Of a stretch of 19,889 bases of DNA, positions 5,665 to 13,309 are shown piece by piece. The DNA is from Methanobacteriota archaeon (GTDB lineage Archaea; Thermoplasmatota; Thermoplasmata; RBG-16-68-12). The notes beneath the pieces were generated by a model. That model was given only the letters and a program-made list of their open reading frames with translations. It was not told where the DNA came from and did no database searches. How positions within the stretch are numbered: position 1 is the first letter of the stretch; each line of letters starts with the position of its first letter. The position numbers and the translations under genes were made by a program. The stretch lies in NCBI GenBank assembly GCA_005878665.1, contig VBLR01000158.1, positions 1 through 19,889 on the forward strand, in the 5' to 3' direction.

Positions 5665-6117
5665 TCACAGGGCGGCGAGGACCTCGTCTGTGTGGCCCTC
5701 GACCTTGACCTTGCGCCAGATTTTCGCGATCGATCCGGCCTCGTCGATCAAGAACGTCGTGCGCTCGATCCCCAAATACTCCCGGCCGTAGAGGTTCTTC
5801 AATTTCCAAACATCGTAGGCGGTCGTGACACGTCCGTCGTCGTCGCTGAGGAGGGGGAAGTTGAGATGATACTTGTCCTTGAATTTCACATGGCTCTTGG
5901 TGTCGTCGCGGCTCACGCCCAAGACGACCGCGCCTTTCGACGTCACCCGGCCGAGGTTGTCCCGGAAGCTACACGCTTCCTTCGTGCAACCGGTCGTGTC
6001 GTCCTTCGGATAGAAATAGAGGACAACTTTCTTTCCCCGAAGGTCTTTCAACGACACCTTGCGTCCGTCGTCCGCGGGCAATGTGAAGTCCGGCGCCCGT
6101 TCGCCTACCGCCAACAT
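5665..6117 (-). CDS. bcp: Peroxiredoxin, Bcp/PrxQ type
   Basis: This thiol peroxidase reduces H2O2 and organic hydroperoxides in the cytosol. From ATG 6117 the protein is 150 residues, the usual Bcp/PrxQ length, beginning MLAVGERAPDFTLP. The active-site block is YFYPKDDTTGCTKEACSFRD, with peroxidatic Cys44 and resolving Cys49 five residues later, the hallmark of atypical two-Cys PrxQ enzymes. Later blocks (FPLLSDDDGRV, GIERTTFLIDEAG) are also conserved. The frame is open 35 codons further upstream, but that extension is Gly/Ala/Thr-rich and falls in the promoter region, so ATG 6117 is chosen. The gene is divergent from the large coiled-coil gene and probably heads a transcript that includes the ASCH/PUA-like gene. 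Confidence 0.93.
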   Translation of the reverse strand: MLAVGERAPDFTLPADDGRKVSLKDLRGKKVVLYFYPKDDTTGCTKEACSFRDNLGRVTSKGAVVLGVSRDDTKSHVKFKDKYHLNFPLLSDDDGRVTTAYDVWKLKNLYGREYLGIERTTFLIDEAGSIAKIWRKVKVEGHTDEVLAAL

Positions 6118-6147
6118 CGTCGCACCGGCGCCACCCACACCACCGCT

Positions 6148-6156
6148 CAATTTAAC
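6148..6156 (-). promoter_or_regulatory. TATA-like box for bcp
   Basis: On the minus strand this reads GTTAAATTG, centred about 35 nt upstream of the bcp ATG at 6117. Expected transcription would begin about 10 nt before the ATG, giving a very short leader. Confidence 0.45.
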
Positions 6157-6244
6157 GTCACCGATTCGTCGATTCGTCGTCGCGCGAACCGCAACGCCCG
6201 TCTCCGTCCCATATAGTATCAAGTCTGGTATTTCTCAACGTATC

Positions 6245-6254
6245 CTTTATGTAA
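6245..6254 (+). promoter_or_regulatory. TATA-like box for the coiled-coil membrane gene
   Basis: CTTTATGTAA lies about 62 nt upstream of the ATG at 6312 and about 45 nt upstream of the in-frame GTG at 6294. It is the best A/T-rich box in the 194-nt divergent region (6118-6311), which otherwise holds no gene. It would give a leader of some 35-40 nt to the ATG. Confidence 0.35.
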
Positions 6255-6311
6255 ACGGACCCGGTTCGTTTTTGTCAGCCCTCCTAGCCGAAGGTGCGGA
6301 CAGGCATAATC

Positions 6312-9152
6312 ATGGCCCGCAAGGCGTCTTCTCGAAAGCCGGCGCTGGCCCTGCCCAAGCCGTTCCGGTCGTCCACCGGGAAGGCGAAGTCCGGCCGGGC
6401 CGTGTCGGCGCCCGAGGCCGCGGGGACGTCCCAGCAAGGTCTCCTCCAGCTGTCGTTCGCGCGACACGCCCACGGGTACGGCTTCGTCGGCGCCGCGGCG
6501 TTCCTCCTGGATGCCATCCTGATCCTGTACATCGGAATCCAATCCCCGGTCCTGCCGACCGGGGTCCGTCTCGACTTCCTCGTCTGGCTCCTCCCGTCCG
6601 TCGCGGGCGCCGTCGCTTCCTGGGACGCGGTCCGGCTCAAGCGAGAACCGTATCGGCGTCACTACGAGTCGACCCACTTCGCGATGTCGGCCGTGGGCAT
6701 GGCCGTGTTCTTCGTGATCGCGCTGGCGATCGTCCTCATGATCTGGCAGCAATTCCCGAGCTGGCTCGACCCCGGATGGATCTACCCGATCGCCGTCGCG
6801 GGCGTCCCGTTGACGATCATCTCCATGGGGATGACGTGGGAAGGCCTCGGATTTCGGAAGGCGGGGAGTTTCGTCTTGGCCGCGGCGACGCCGGTCCTGG
6901 CCCTCTTCCTCGCATTCACCCACATCTCGCTGACCGATCCCGCGGGCCGGTCGTTGTATGTCGTCACGCTCCTCATCGGTGCGCTATCGACGGAGTTCGC
7001 CGGCTCGCTCCTTCACATCATCGCCTCGTCGACCTCCGTCTACCAGCGGGAGATCCTGAAGGCGGACAACTCGAAGGTCGCGCTGATCCAGCAGGACTAC
7101 CAGAAGAAGCGGGAAGCGCTCGATTACAAGGAGCGCGCGCTCCGCGGCCGGGAAGCCCACCTTGAGGCGTTGCAGCAAGAGCTCGAAGACCAGGCCAAGG
7201 AATTGAAGACGAAATTCATCGACGTCACCTCGCGCGAAACCGCGATCGAGAAAGGGACGAAGGATCTGCGGGACATCGACCGGAAGGTCGCCTCCGCCCG
7301 CGCAGAGATCGAGGCGAAGGCCGAGGAGATCCGTCTCCGCGACGCTGACATCTCGACGCTGAAGACGGAACACGAGAAGATGCGCCAGACGCTGAACGCG
7401 CGGGAGGCGTCGCTCGCGGAACGGGAGAAAGAGGTCAAGCGGACATCGATCGAGCTCACATCCCAACTCCGTTCGTCGGAGGCGAAGGTCAAATCGATCG
7501 AGGAACGCGAGGCCCGCCTCCAGGAACTCGAGAAGTCTTTCGACTCGAAGCGTACATCGATGCTGAAGAAGGAAAAGGAGCTGGAGCTGAAGGATTCGGA
7601 ACTCCGGCTGAAAGGGGAGCAGGTCGAGGCCACCCATTCGACCGGAGCCGACGCGACCCGGATTCGCGAACTGAAAGAATGGGAAAAGAAGATCCTCGCG
7701 AAGGAGAAGGAACTCGGGAAGCAGGAGGTCGAGCTGCGGACGATGGAGACCCGGCTCAAGGAGCGGTACGAGAACGCGACTCGGATCGAGAAGCAGTTCC
7801 AGGGTCAGCGGAGGATGTTCGACGACCGCGAGTCGGAGTACGTCTCCCGGGAGAAAAAGATCTCCGACCAAGAGGCGGCCTTGCGGGAGCGGTCCACCGA
7901 GATCGAACGTCAAGCCTCGGCAGTCGAGGAGGCCCAGCATCAGCTCGACGACAAGACGAAGAAGTACGCGGAGCTGTTCAAGGACGCCAAGATGAAGGAA
8001 GCGGCCGCGGGATCGAATGAGGCGGACACCCGCCGGCAGAAAGAGAATCTCGATTCCCGGGAGCGGAAGCTGCACGAGATGCAGACGAACCTTCAGGCGG
8101 AAATCAAACGTCTGAACGAGGAGAACCGCAACCTGCTCGAGAAGGCGAAGGAGATCGAGGAGCGCGAGTCGGACCTGCAGTTGAAGTCCCTCGAATTGGA
8201 GAACAAGACCCGGGAGGGACGCGCGCCGGGCATGCGGGACATGGGCCGCGAGGGGCAGCTCGAGGAATGGGAACGCCGGCTCCGGGAACGAGAAGAGGAC
8301 CTCAAGCGGCGGACCTACCAGAAGGAGAAGGAGATGGAGATGCGGGAAGGCGCCGTGAAGGCCCGCATCACGACGGCCGCTGGCGAGGCGGAGGCCGAGG
8401 AGGCCATCGCCGTCGAGAAGAAGGCGGACCGCGTGAAGACCGGCACGCCGCGTCTCGACGACCTCCTGTACGGAGGGATTCCTTTCAACTCCAATGTCCT
8501 GTTCGTTGGCCCTGCGTTCGTCGGGAAGGAGGTCGCCCTCCTGAACTTCATCGCAGAAGGCCTGAAGAAGGGCATCCCCGTCATCATCATCACGACGACC
8601 AAACTGCCCATCGACATCGCCAGGGACATCGCCCCAATCCTGCCGACGTTCGTTGAGTACGACCAGCTCGGCCTCGTGCGCTGGATCGACTGCACCTCGC
8701 CGATGGCGTCTGGGAAGCCGGTGAAGGAGAAGAACGTCTGGCGCGTCAATGGCCCGACGGACTTCGACAACATCTACCAGCTCGTGGGCCAGCTGGACGA
8801 GGAGTTCAAGAAGAAACATCCGTACTTCCGGCTCGCGTACCTCACCCTCAGTTCCTCGATCACTCAGGCGGACGAGCGAGAGGCGATGAGCTTCGTCCAG
8901 CGTCTCGTGAATCGCCTGCGGCAGACGAAGGCGGTGTCCGCCATCGCTCTCGAGCGGGGCATGCACACGGACCAGACCCTCGAGGCGCTCGAACACATGG
9001 TCGACGGCGCGATCCACTTCAAGTCGGACAAGCAGAAGACGGCGCTCCAGGTCGTCGGCCTCGGCGAGGTCCAGACCCACGACTGGGTCCCGTACAAGTT
9101 CACGAACAAGGCGCTGATGATCGGCTCGTTCCAGCTCGAGCGAATCCGCTGA
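6312..9152 (+). CDS. Six-TM membrane protein with long coiled coil and C-terminal KaiC/RAD55-like domain
   Basis: Numbered from ATG 6312, the protein is 946 residues in three parts. Residues 1-50 are basic and Pro/Ser-rich; about 56-240 hold six predicted membrane helices (for example GFVGAAAFLLDAILILYIGI and VIALAIVLMIW). Residues about 248-700 are an almost unbroken coiled coil rich in Glu/Lys/Arg/Leu, repeatedly containing LxxREx and RExxL patterns. Residues 708-946 resemble RecA-superfamily KaiC/RAD55 domains: TGTPRLDDLLYGGIPFNSNVLFVGP, then FIAEGLKKGIPVIIITTTK, and a late GAIHFK strand. The P-loop reads GPAFVGKE (733-740), lacking the usual Ser/Thr, and the Walker B strand (RLAYLTLSSS) has no Asp, so ATP hydrolysis is doubtful. 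An in-frame GTG at 6294 is an alternative start. A membrane-tethered filament-like or scaffold role is inferred; no function is known to me. Confidence 0.88.
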   Translation: MARKASSRKPALALPKPFRSSTGKAKSGRAVSAPEAAGTSQQGLLQLSFARHAHGYGFVGAAAFLLDAILILYIGIQSPVLPTGVRLDFLVWLLPSVAGAVASWDAVRLKREPYRRHYESTHFAMSAVGMAVFFVIALAIVLMIWQQFPSWLDPGWIYPIAVAGVPLTIISMGMTWEGLGFRKAGSFVLAAATPVLALFLAFTHISLTDPAGRSLYVVTLLIGALSTEFAGSLLHIIASSTSVYQREILKADNSKVALIQQDYQKKREALDYKERALRGREAHLEALQQELEDQAKELKTKFIDVTSRETAIEKGTKDLRDIDRKVASARAEIEAKAEEIRLRDADISTLKTEHEKMRQTLNAREASLAEREKEVKRTSIELTSQLRSSEAKVKSIEEREARLQELEKSFDSKRTSMLKKEKELELKDSELRLKGEQVEATHSTGADATRIRELKEWEKKILAKEKELGKQEVELRTMETRLKERYENATRIEKQFQGQRRMFDDRESEYVSREKKISDQEAALRERSTEIERQASAVEEAQHQLDDKTKKYAELFKDAKMKEAAAGSNEADTRRQKENLDSRERKLHEMQTNLQAEIKRLNEENRNLLEKAKEIEERESDLQLKSLELENKTREGRAPGMRDMGREGQLEEWERRLREREEDLKRRTYQKEKEMEMREGAVKARITTAAGEAEAEEAIAVEKKADRVKTGTPRLDDLLYGGIPFNSNVLFVGPAFVGKEVALLNFIAEGLKKGIPVIIITTTKLPIDIARDIAPILPTFVEYDQLGLVRWIDCTSPMASGKPVKEKNVWRVNGPTDFDNIYQLVGQLDEEFKKKHPYFRLAYLTLSSSITQADEREAMSFVQRLVNRLRQTKAVSAIALERGMHTDQTLEALEHMVDGAIHFKSDKQKTALQVVGLGEVQTHDWVPYKFTNKALMIGSFQLERIR

Positions 9153-9164
9153 GCGCCTCTCTGA

Positions 9165-10091
9165 CTACGTGGTCCGCTTGCGGAATTGCTGCGCCAACAC
9201 GACGCCGGCGATCACCATGGCACCTCCCGCGATGGCGCCGAGCGTGAGGGACTCTCCGAGGATCGCGATCCCACCGATCACGGCGACGAGTGTGCTCGCG
9301 TAGATGTAGGCGCCCGCCGACGCCGCGGGGATCCGCTCCAGCGCGCGGAACCAGATGCCGTACCCAACGAACGTCGGGAAGATCCCGAGGTAGAGGACCG
9401 GAATCCATCCGCCGAGGCCCATCGTCTGGAGGTCGAGAAGAACGCTGCGTCCCGTGGCGACCAGGAGAGGGACGAGGAGGATCGTGCCGATCAGAAGGGT
9501 CCACGCCACGAAGGTGAACGGAGGATACCGGCGGAGATAGCCCTTCCCGAGGACGGCGTAGAGGGCCGAAAAGATCGCGGGCGGGACGACGGTCAAGGCG
9601 CCTTCCGACGCGCGGAACGTGAATTGGCTTTCCGGGCGAACGAAGAAGATCATGACCGCAAGGCCGGCGAAGGCGATGGCGATTCCGGCGGATGGCAGCC
9701 GCCCGATGCGCTCCTTCAAGAGGGGAATTGCGAAGATTGCGATGAACGCCGGAGCCGAGGCAATGATCAGGGCGGCGGTGCCCGCGCTGACGTTCGGATC
9801 CGTTTCTCCGAGGTTCAGGAAGAGATGGTAGCCCGTGAATCCGAAGAAGGCCAGGATGACGAGCATTGGAACATCGTTCCTCGCTGGCGGGTTTCGGATC
9901 TGGCGAGTGACCAGCAGATAGCCGACGAAGAGCACATCTGCAACGGCGAATCGGAGGAAGGTGAGCGTGATCCACGACATGTAGGCGAGGGCTTGCTTGA
10001 TCGCAACGAAGGCGAGCCCCCAAAACAGAATCAGGACAATCAGGGAGGCGTGCAGGGTCCAACCGCGGTCGCGCGGGGCCTGGAGCGCCAT
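9165..10091 (-). CDS. EamA/DMT-superfamily transporter
   Basis: A 308-residue, very hydrophobic protein with about ten membrane helices in two EamA repeats (about residues 12-150 and 165-300). Repeat one has the typical FWGLAFVAIKQAL start and FGFTGYHLFLNLG; repeat two has SALYAVLGKGYLRRYPPF, GIFPTFVGYGIWFRALERIPA and the late LGESLTLGAIAGGAMVIAGV. These transporters export amino acids, nucleosides or other metabolites; the substrate cannot be told from sequence. The protein ends in a short basic tail (RKRTT). The ATG start at 10091 has a TATA-like box at leaderless spacing, so it has its own promoter although the gene upstream is on the same strand. It converges with the coiled-coil gene with a 12-nt gap. 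Confidence 0.9.
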   Translation of the reverse strand: MALQAPRDRGWTLHASLIVLILFWGLAFVAIKQALAYMSWITLTFLRFAVADVLFVGYLLVTRQIRNPPARNDVPMLVILAFFGFTGYHLFLNLGETDPNVSAGTAALIIASAPAFIAIFAIPLLKERIGRLPSAGIAIAFAGLAVMIFFVRPESQFTFRASEGALTVVPPAIFSALYAVLGKGYLRRYPPFTFVAWTLLIGTILLVPLLVATGRSVLLDLQTMGLGGWIPVLYLGIFPTFVGYGIWFRALERIPAASAGAYIYASTLVAVIGGIAILGESLTLGAIAGGAMVIAGVVLAQQFRKRTT

Positions 10092-10110
10092 ATCCGCGGA
10101 AGTGGCAAGC

Positions 10111-10121
10111 GCGATAAAAAG
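10111..10121 (-). promoter_or_regulatory. TATA-like box for the EamA gene
   Basis: On the minus strand this reads CTTTTTATCGC, centred about 26 nt before the ATG at 10091. No SD precedes the ATG. This is one of the clearest leaderless arrangements in the window. Confidence 0.6.
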
Positions 10122-10152
10122 ATGAGCCCGGCATTCGACGCCGGCGGCCGAT

Positions 10153-11076
10153 TCACAACAAGTACACGTTCGGGAAGTCGGGCGACGCGGCTTTGAAGAG
10201 GTTCGGGGTGTCGGGGGAACCGCCCGAGAGACGCCGGCTCAGCTCCACTTGCCCTCGCTCCAGTAACTCCGGGTTGTATGAATACTGAATGCGCACATAG
10301 TTCGTCGCGCCGACCGACGTCTTGCGGTTGAGGAACTTCCCGAAGTCCTTCCATCCCGGAGGCTGCCGCGAGAAGACGTTCGCCATCTCGACGGCGAACC
10401 GGCCCCCGATGAAGAACGCCTTCCATTCGTTCACGTTCCGTTCGTCGAGGCGGCCCTCCACGAGTTTCGCCACGCCGTCCGCGTAGGTCGGATTGATGTA
10501 TTGCCGGAATGCGTCGAGGTTCGCCAACGCCTCCTCCAGGTTTCCGACGTCCTCCGGATTCAACACGGGCTTCGGCGGGGCGCTGTACCACTTCGCCTGG
10601 TACGGCGCGTACTTCGCGGCCCCTCCTTGAATCTCCCATTCCGCGGCGGCGCGATCCACGAGGAAGTGGATACGGTTGTGCGCGAGGAGGTAGTCGAGGA
10701 CGAGGGTCGTCTCGACCTTCTCGGCGACGTCGTCGACGTTCCGATCCGCGTACTTTCCGAGGTCCCTCCAGATGATCCGGTGGTACTCGTCTTTCAGGGC
10801 CCGCAGCGCCGCTTCGCGGACGTAGATGCCCCACCGATCGGGAACGAGGCGGAAGCTCACGTAGAACGCGATTGCTTCCGGACCCAGCTTGAGCATGCTC
10901 GGGAGGGTGGCCGGATCTTTCGGGACGTCCGCCCGGTACGCGGACAACGCCTCCGCGGTGAGCTCGAACGGACGGGCGCCCTCGAGGAGAGGGACCGCCC
11001 CGTGGCCCGGGACGCGCACCGACTTCGAGTCGCAGAACTCGGGATGCGCGCTGGCGAATGCCGAAAGGTCCTCCAT
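10153..11076 (-). CDS. Unrecognised protein with HxxxH motif (307 aa)
   Basis: I cannot name this family. The 307-residue protein is soluble and mainly helical. Residues 65-150 are the most striking: helices EAIAFYVSFRLVPDRWGIYV and LVLDYLLAHNRIHFLVDRAA, with H133 and H137 spaced HxxxH, D141 four residues later, and E146/E148 after that. The spacing recalls HExxH metalloproteases, but Asn134 stands where the catalytic Glu would be, so a metal-binding, non-protease role or an unrelated fold is just as likely. A Tyr-rich segment follows (YAPYQAKWYSAPP). The C-terminus has aromatic strands (VRIQYSYNPELLERGQ). The ATG start at 11076 lies 38 nt below the dppF stop with its own TATA-like box. Earlier in-frame starts would run into dppF. 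Confidence 0.75.
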   Translation of the reverse strand: MEDLSAFASAHPEFCDSKSVRVPGHGAVPLLEGARPFELTAEALSAYRADVPKDPATLPSMLKLGPEAIAFYVSFRLVPDRWGIYVREAALRALKDEYHRIIWRDLGKYADRNVDDVAEKVETTLVLDYLLAHNRIHFLVDRAAAEWEIQGGAAKYAPYQAKWYSAPPKPVLNPEDVGNLEEALANLDAFRQYINPTYADGVAKLVEGRLDERNVNEWKAFFIGGRFAVEMANVFSRQPPGWKDFGKFLNRKTSVGATNYVRIQYSYNPELLERGQVELSRRLSGGSPDTPNLFKAASPDFPNVYLL

Positions 11077-11099
11077 GGCGGCCCGATGGCCGGGGCCAA

Positions 11100-11105
11100 C
11101 TTAAG
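11100..11105 (-). promoter_or_regulatory. TATA-like box for the gene at 10153-11076
   Basis: CTTAAG (palindromic) is centred about 26 nt upstream of the ATG at 11076, in the 38-nt gap after dppF. It repeats the CTTAAG box found at 670-675. Confidence 0.45.
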
Positions 11106-11114
11106 CCCTTGGCC

Positions 11115-12353
11115 TCAATAGAGAAGACACTCGACCAGGCGACCTTCAAGGTCTTTCGGCTGGAGCGGCGCCGGTGGCCGGAATCGAACGACCAAGCTCT
11201 CTTCCTCTACCGTGACCGCTTCCATGGCTTGCGTCATCGGGGACCCTACATCGCCAAGGATCGTGCGGGCCTTGGCCGCAAGGGCATCGGGATCCGCGTC
11301 ACGGACGCGTCGTCGAGCGATTAGGCCGTCCGTCGTCCACTCCTCAACAGGGCCCAGCGCAGCCTCCGCCGCGGCAATCTCGGGAGAAAGCCACCGCAGC
11401 TCGAGGAAATCGACGAAGTCGCGGCCTTCCCACCCGCAGGTGGGCATCGCGACGGGACACCTCGGATGGAACCGACATCCGGCCGGCGGGTGCACGGCAT
11501 CCGGAACCTCGCCCCGCGGCAGCACCTTCCTCCCGCGTCGCATCGGGTCTGGAACAGGTATGGCCTCCAAGAGGGCCTTCGTGTATGGATGCTTCGGGTC
11601 GGCGTAGATCCCCTTCGAGGGGCCCATCTCGACGATTCGGCCCAGGTACATGATCGCGATTCGGTCACAGATGAATTTCGCGGTCGCCAGGTCGTGTGTG
11701 ATAAAGAGGTACGTGGGGCCATACCGGCGTTTCAAGTCCAGCATCAGTTCGAGAACCCGGGAGCGAATCGACATGTCGAGCATCGCGACAGGCTCGTCTG
11801 CGACGATCAGTTGTGGCTTCAGGATCATCGCCCGGGCGATTACCGCCCGCTGCTTCTGGCCTCCACTGAGGTCCGCCGGATACTTCCTGTACATCTGTTC
11901 CGCTGGAGAAAGGCCGACCTCGGTCATGATCTCCAACGCAGCCCGCTTCGCCTCTTTCTCATCTGCCGCTTCGTGGATGATGAGCGGGTCCGCGATGCTC
12001 TGACCAATCGTCATCCCTGGGTTCAGAGACGCGTGCGGATCCTGGAAGATGATCTGCATTCGCTTCCGGAGCGGCCTGAGTTCCCGTTCCTTCAGGTGCG
12101 TGATGTCCGTCCCCTCGAAGCGGATTGTGCCCGTGGTGGGCTCAACGAGTCGAAGGACCGTCCGACCGACGGTCGTTTTCCCGCATCCGCTTTCTCCGAC
12201 GAGCCCGAAAATCTCGCCGCGGCGCAGCGAGAACGAAACGCCGTCGACCGCGTGGACGGCGAGGTCGCCACCCCAAAAGATCCGTGCGATCCCGGGGAGC
12301 TTCACGGGGAAATGCTTGACAAGATCTTGGACTTCCAGGATCGCGTCGGTCAC
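11115..12353 (-). CDS. dppF: Peptide/nickel-type ABC importer ATPase, DppF-like
   Basis: One of two ATPases of the importer; it hydrolyses ATP on the cytosolic face to drive uptake. The 412-residue protein (GTG start at 12353) has Walker A GESGCGKT (53-60), Q-loop FQDPHASLNP, signature LSGGQKQR (162-169), Walker B LIVADEP (182-188) and H-loop His220, all intact. The C-terminal oligopeptide-ATPase extension carries the cysteine motif CRFHPRC...C (C293, C299, C306). A fourth Cys, C409, is almost at the end, after an insertion of about 100 residues; related ATPases normally reach it in about 20. The GTG start overlaps the dppD stop as GTGA, and AAGGA lies upstream as SD, so translation is coupled. 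The frame extends further upstream, but that part lies inside dppD. Confidence 0.93.
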   Translation of the reverse strand: MTDAILEVQDLVKHFPVKLPGIARIFWGGDLAVHAVDGVSFSLRRGEIFGLVGESGCGKTTVGRTVLRLVEPTTGTIRFEGTDITHLKERELRPLRKRMQIIFQDPHASLNPGMTIGQSIADPLIIHEAADEKEAKRAALEIMTEVGLSPAEQMYRKYPADLSGGQKQRAVIARAMILKPQLIVADEPVAMLDMSIRSRVLELMLDLKRRYGPTYLFITHDLATAKFICDRIAIMYLGRIVEMGPSKGIYADPKHPYTKALLEAIPVPDPMRRGRKVLPRGEVPDAVHPPAGCRFHPRCPVAMPTCGWEGRDFVDFLELRWLSPEIAAAEAALGPVEEWTTDGLIARRRVRDADPDALAAKARTILGDVGSPMTQAMEAVTVEEESLVVRFRPPAPLQPKDLEGRLVECLLY

Positions 12354-13309
12354 AGGAAGTCCTTCCCGAAGTGGCAGGCGGCGAAATGCCCCGGGCGGTA
12401 CTCGACCCATGCGGGTTCTTCCGTGCGGCAAATTTCTTGGGCGTACGTGCACCGGGGATGAAACCGGCACGCCGGAGGAGGATCAATCAGGTCGGGCGGG
12501 AGGCCGTCAATCGAAAACAGCTCTTTCGATTCGAGATGGATCGTCGACGCGAGCAACGCCTGGGTGTATGGATGGACGGGGGTCCGGAATACATCACGCA
12601 CGCCGCCGAGTTCGACGAACTTGCCCGCGTACATGACCGCAAGCCGATCGCACACCTCGGCCACGATTCCGAGGTTGTGGGTGATGAGGAGGAGCGACAT
12701 CTTGTAGACCCGGCGGAGATCCTCCAGGATCTCGAGGATCTGGGCCTCCACGATTACGTCGAGGGACGTCGTGGGCTCGTCCGCAATCAGGAGCTTCGGG
12801 TTCATCACGAGCGACATCGCAATCATGATCCGCTGACGCATCCCCCCGCTGAACTCGTGTGGATAATGCTTGAGACGGCTCTCCGGAATGCCCATCGACG
12901 CGAGCGCCTTCACCGCCCGCTCGATCGCTTCCCCCTTCGAAACGTCCTCGTGGGCTCGTATTGTCTCGACGAAGTGATCCTCGATCGTAAAGAGAGGGTC
13001 GAGTCGCGTCATCGGATCCTGGAAGATGAGTGCGATTTCCTTTCCGCGGATCTTTCTAAGTTCCTCGCGGGGAAGAGATGCGAGGTCCTTGCCGAGGAAT
13101 CGTAATGTGCCTTCGACTGTCGTTCTCGGGGGAAGAATGCCGAGGATCGACTTCCCAAGGGTTGACTTGCCGCATCCTGTTTCGCCAACAACCCCGAGAG
13201 TCTCCCCCCGGCTCAGCTCGAACGACACCCCGTCGACGGCCTTCACGGGTCCGCGGCGGGTGCTGTAGTAAACGCGGAGGCGGGAGGCCTCTAGCACGGT
13301 GTCGCTCAC
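12350..13309 (-). CDS. dppD: Peptide/nickel-type ABC importer ATPase, DppD-like
   Basis: The second ATPase of the importer. The 319-residue protein (GTG start at 13309) has Walker A GETGCGKST (42-50), Q-loop FQDPMTRLDP, signature FSGGMRQR (153-160), Walker B LLIADEP (173-179), and H-loop in LLLITHNLG. The C-terminal domain has the four-cysteine set CRFHPRC...C...C (C281, C287, C294, C312) with the family's normal spacing, which serves as an internal comparison for the insertion seen in DppF. AAGGAG at 13315-13320 (minus strand) lies 5 nt before the GTG. The GTG overlaps the dppC stop as GTGA, so translational coupling is likely. An open frame continues upstream to 13420, but that is within dppC. 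Confidence 0.94.
   Translation of the reverse strand: MSDTVLEASRLRVYYSTRRGPVKAVDGVSFELSRGETLGVVGETGCGKSTLGKSILGILPPRTTVEGTLRFLGKDLASLPREELRKIRGKEIALIFQDPMTRLDPLFTIEDHFVETIRAHEDVSKGEAIERAVKALASMGIPESRLKHYPHEFSGGMRQRIMIAMSLVMNPKLLIADEPTTSLDVIVEAQILEILEDLRRVYKMSLLLITHNLGIVAEVCDRLAVMYAGKFVELGGVRDVFRTPVHPYTQALLASTIHLESKELFSIDGLPPDLIDPPPACRFHPRCTYAQEICRTEEPAWVEYRPGHFAACHFGKDFL

Noticed and set aside
6262..6280. T-rich run (GTTTTTG) as an archaeal terminator
   Set aside because: It lies between two divergent genes, upstream of both, so it cannot terminate either.
6984..9080. Long antisense open frame (about 700 codons), Leu/Arg-rich, opposite the coiled-coil gene
   Set aside because: It is the mirror of a Glu/Lys/Arg-rich coiled-coil coding region in GC-rich DNA. 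Its composition is monotonous and it has no domain, while the plus strand has membrane helices, a coiled coil and a RecA-like domain.
9186..10196. Plus-strand open frame opposite the EamA gene
   Set aside because: Its translation is an Arg/Asp/Glu-rich low-complexity mirror of membrane helices; the minus strand has a clear EamA protein.
11466..12461. Plus-strand open frame of about 330 codons opposite dppF
   Set aside because: It lies wholly antisense to an ATPase with all ABC motifs, and its translation has no recognisable pattern.
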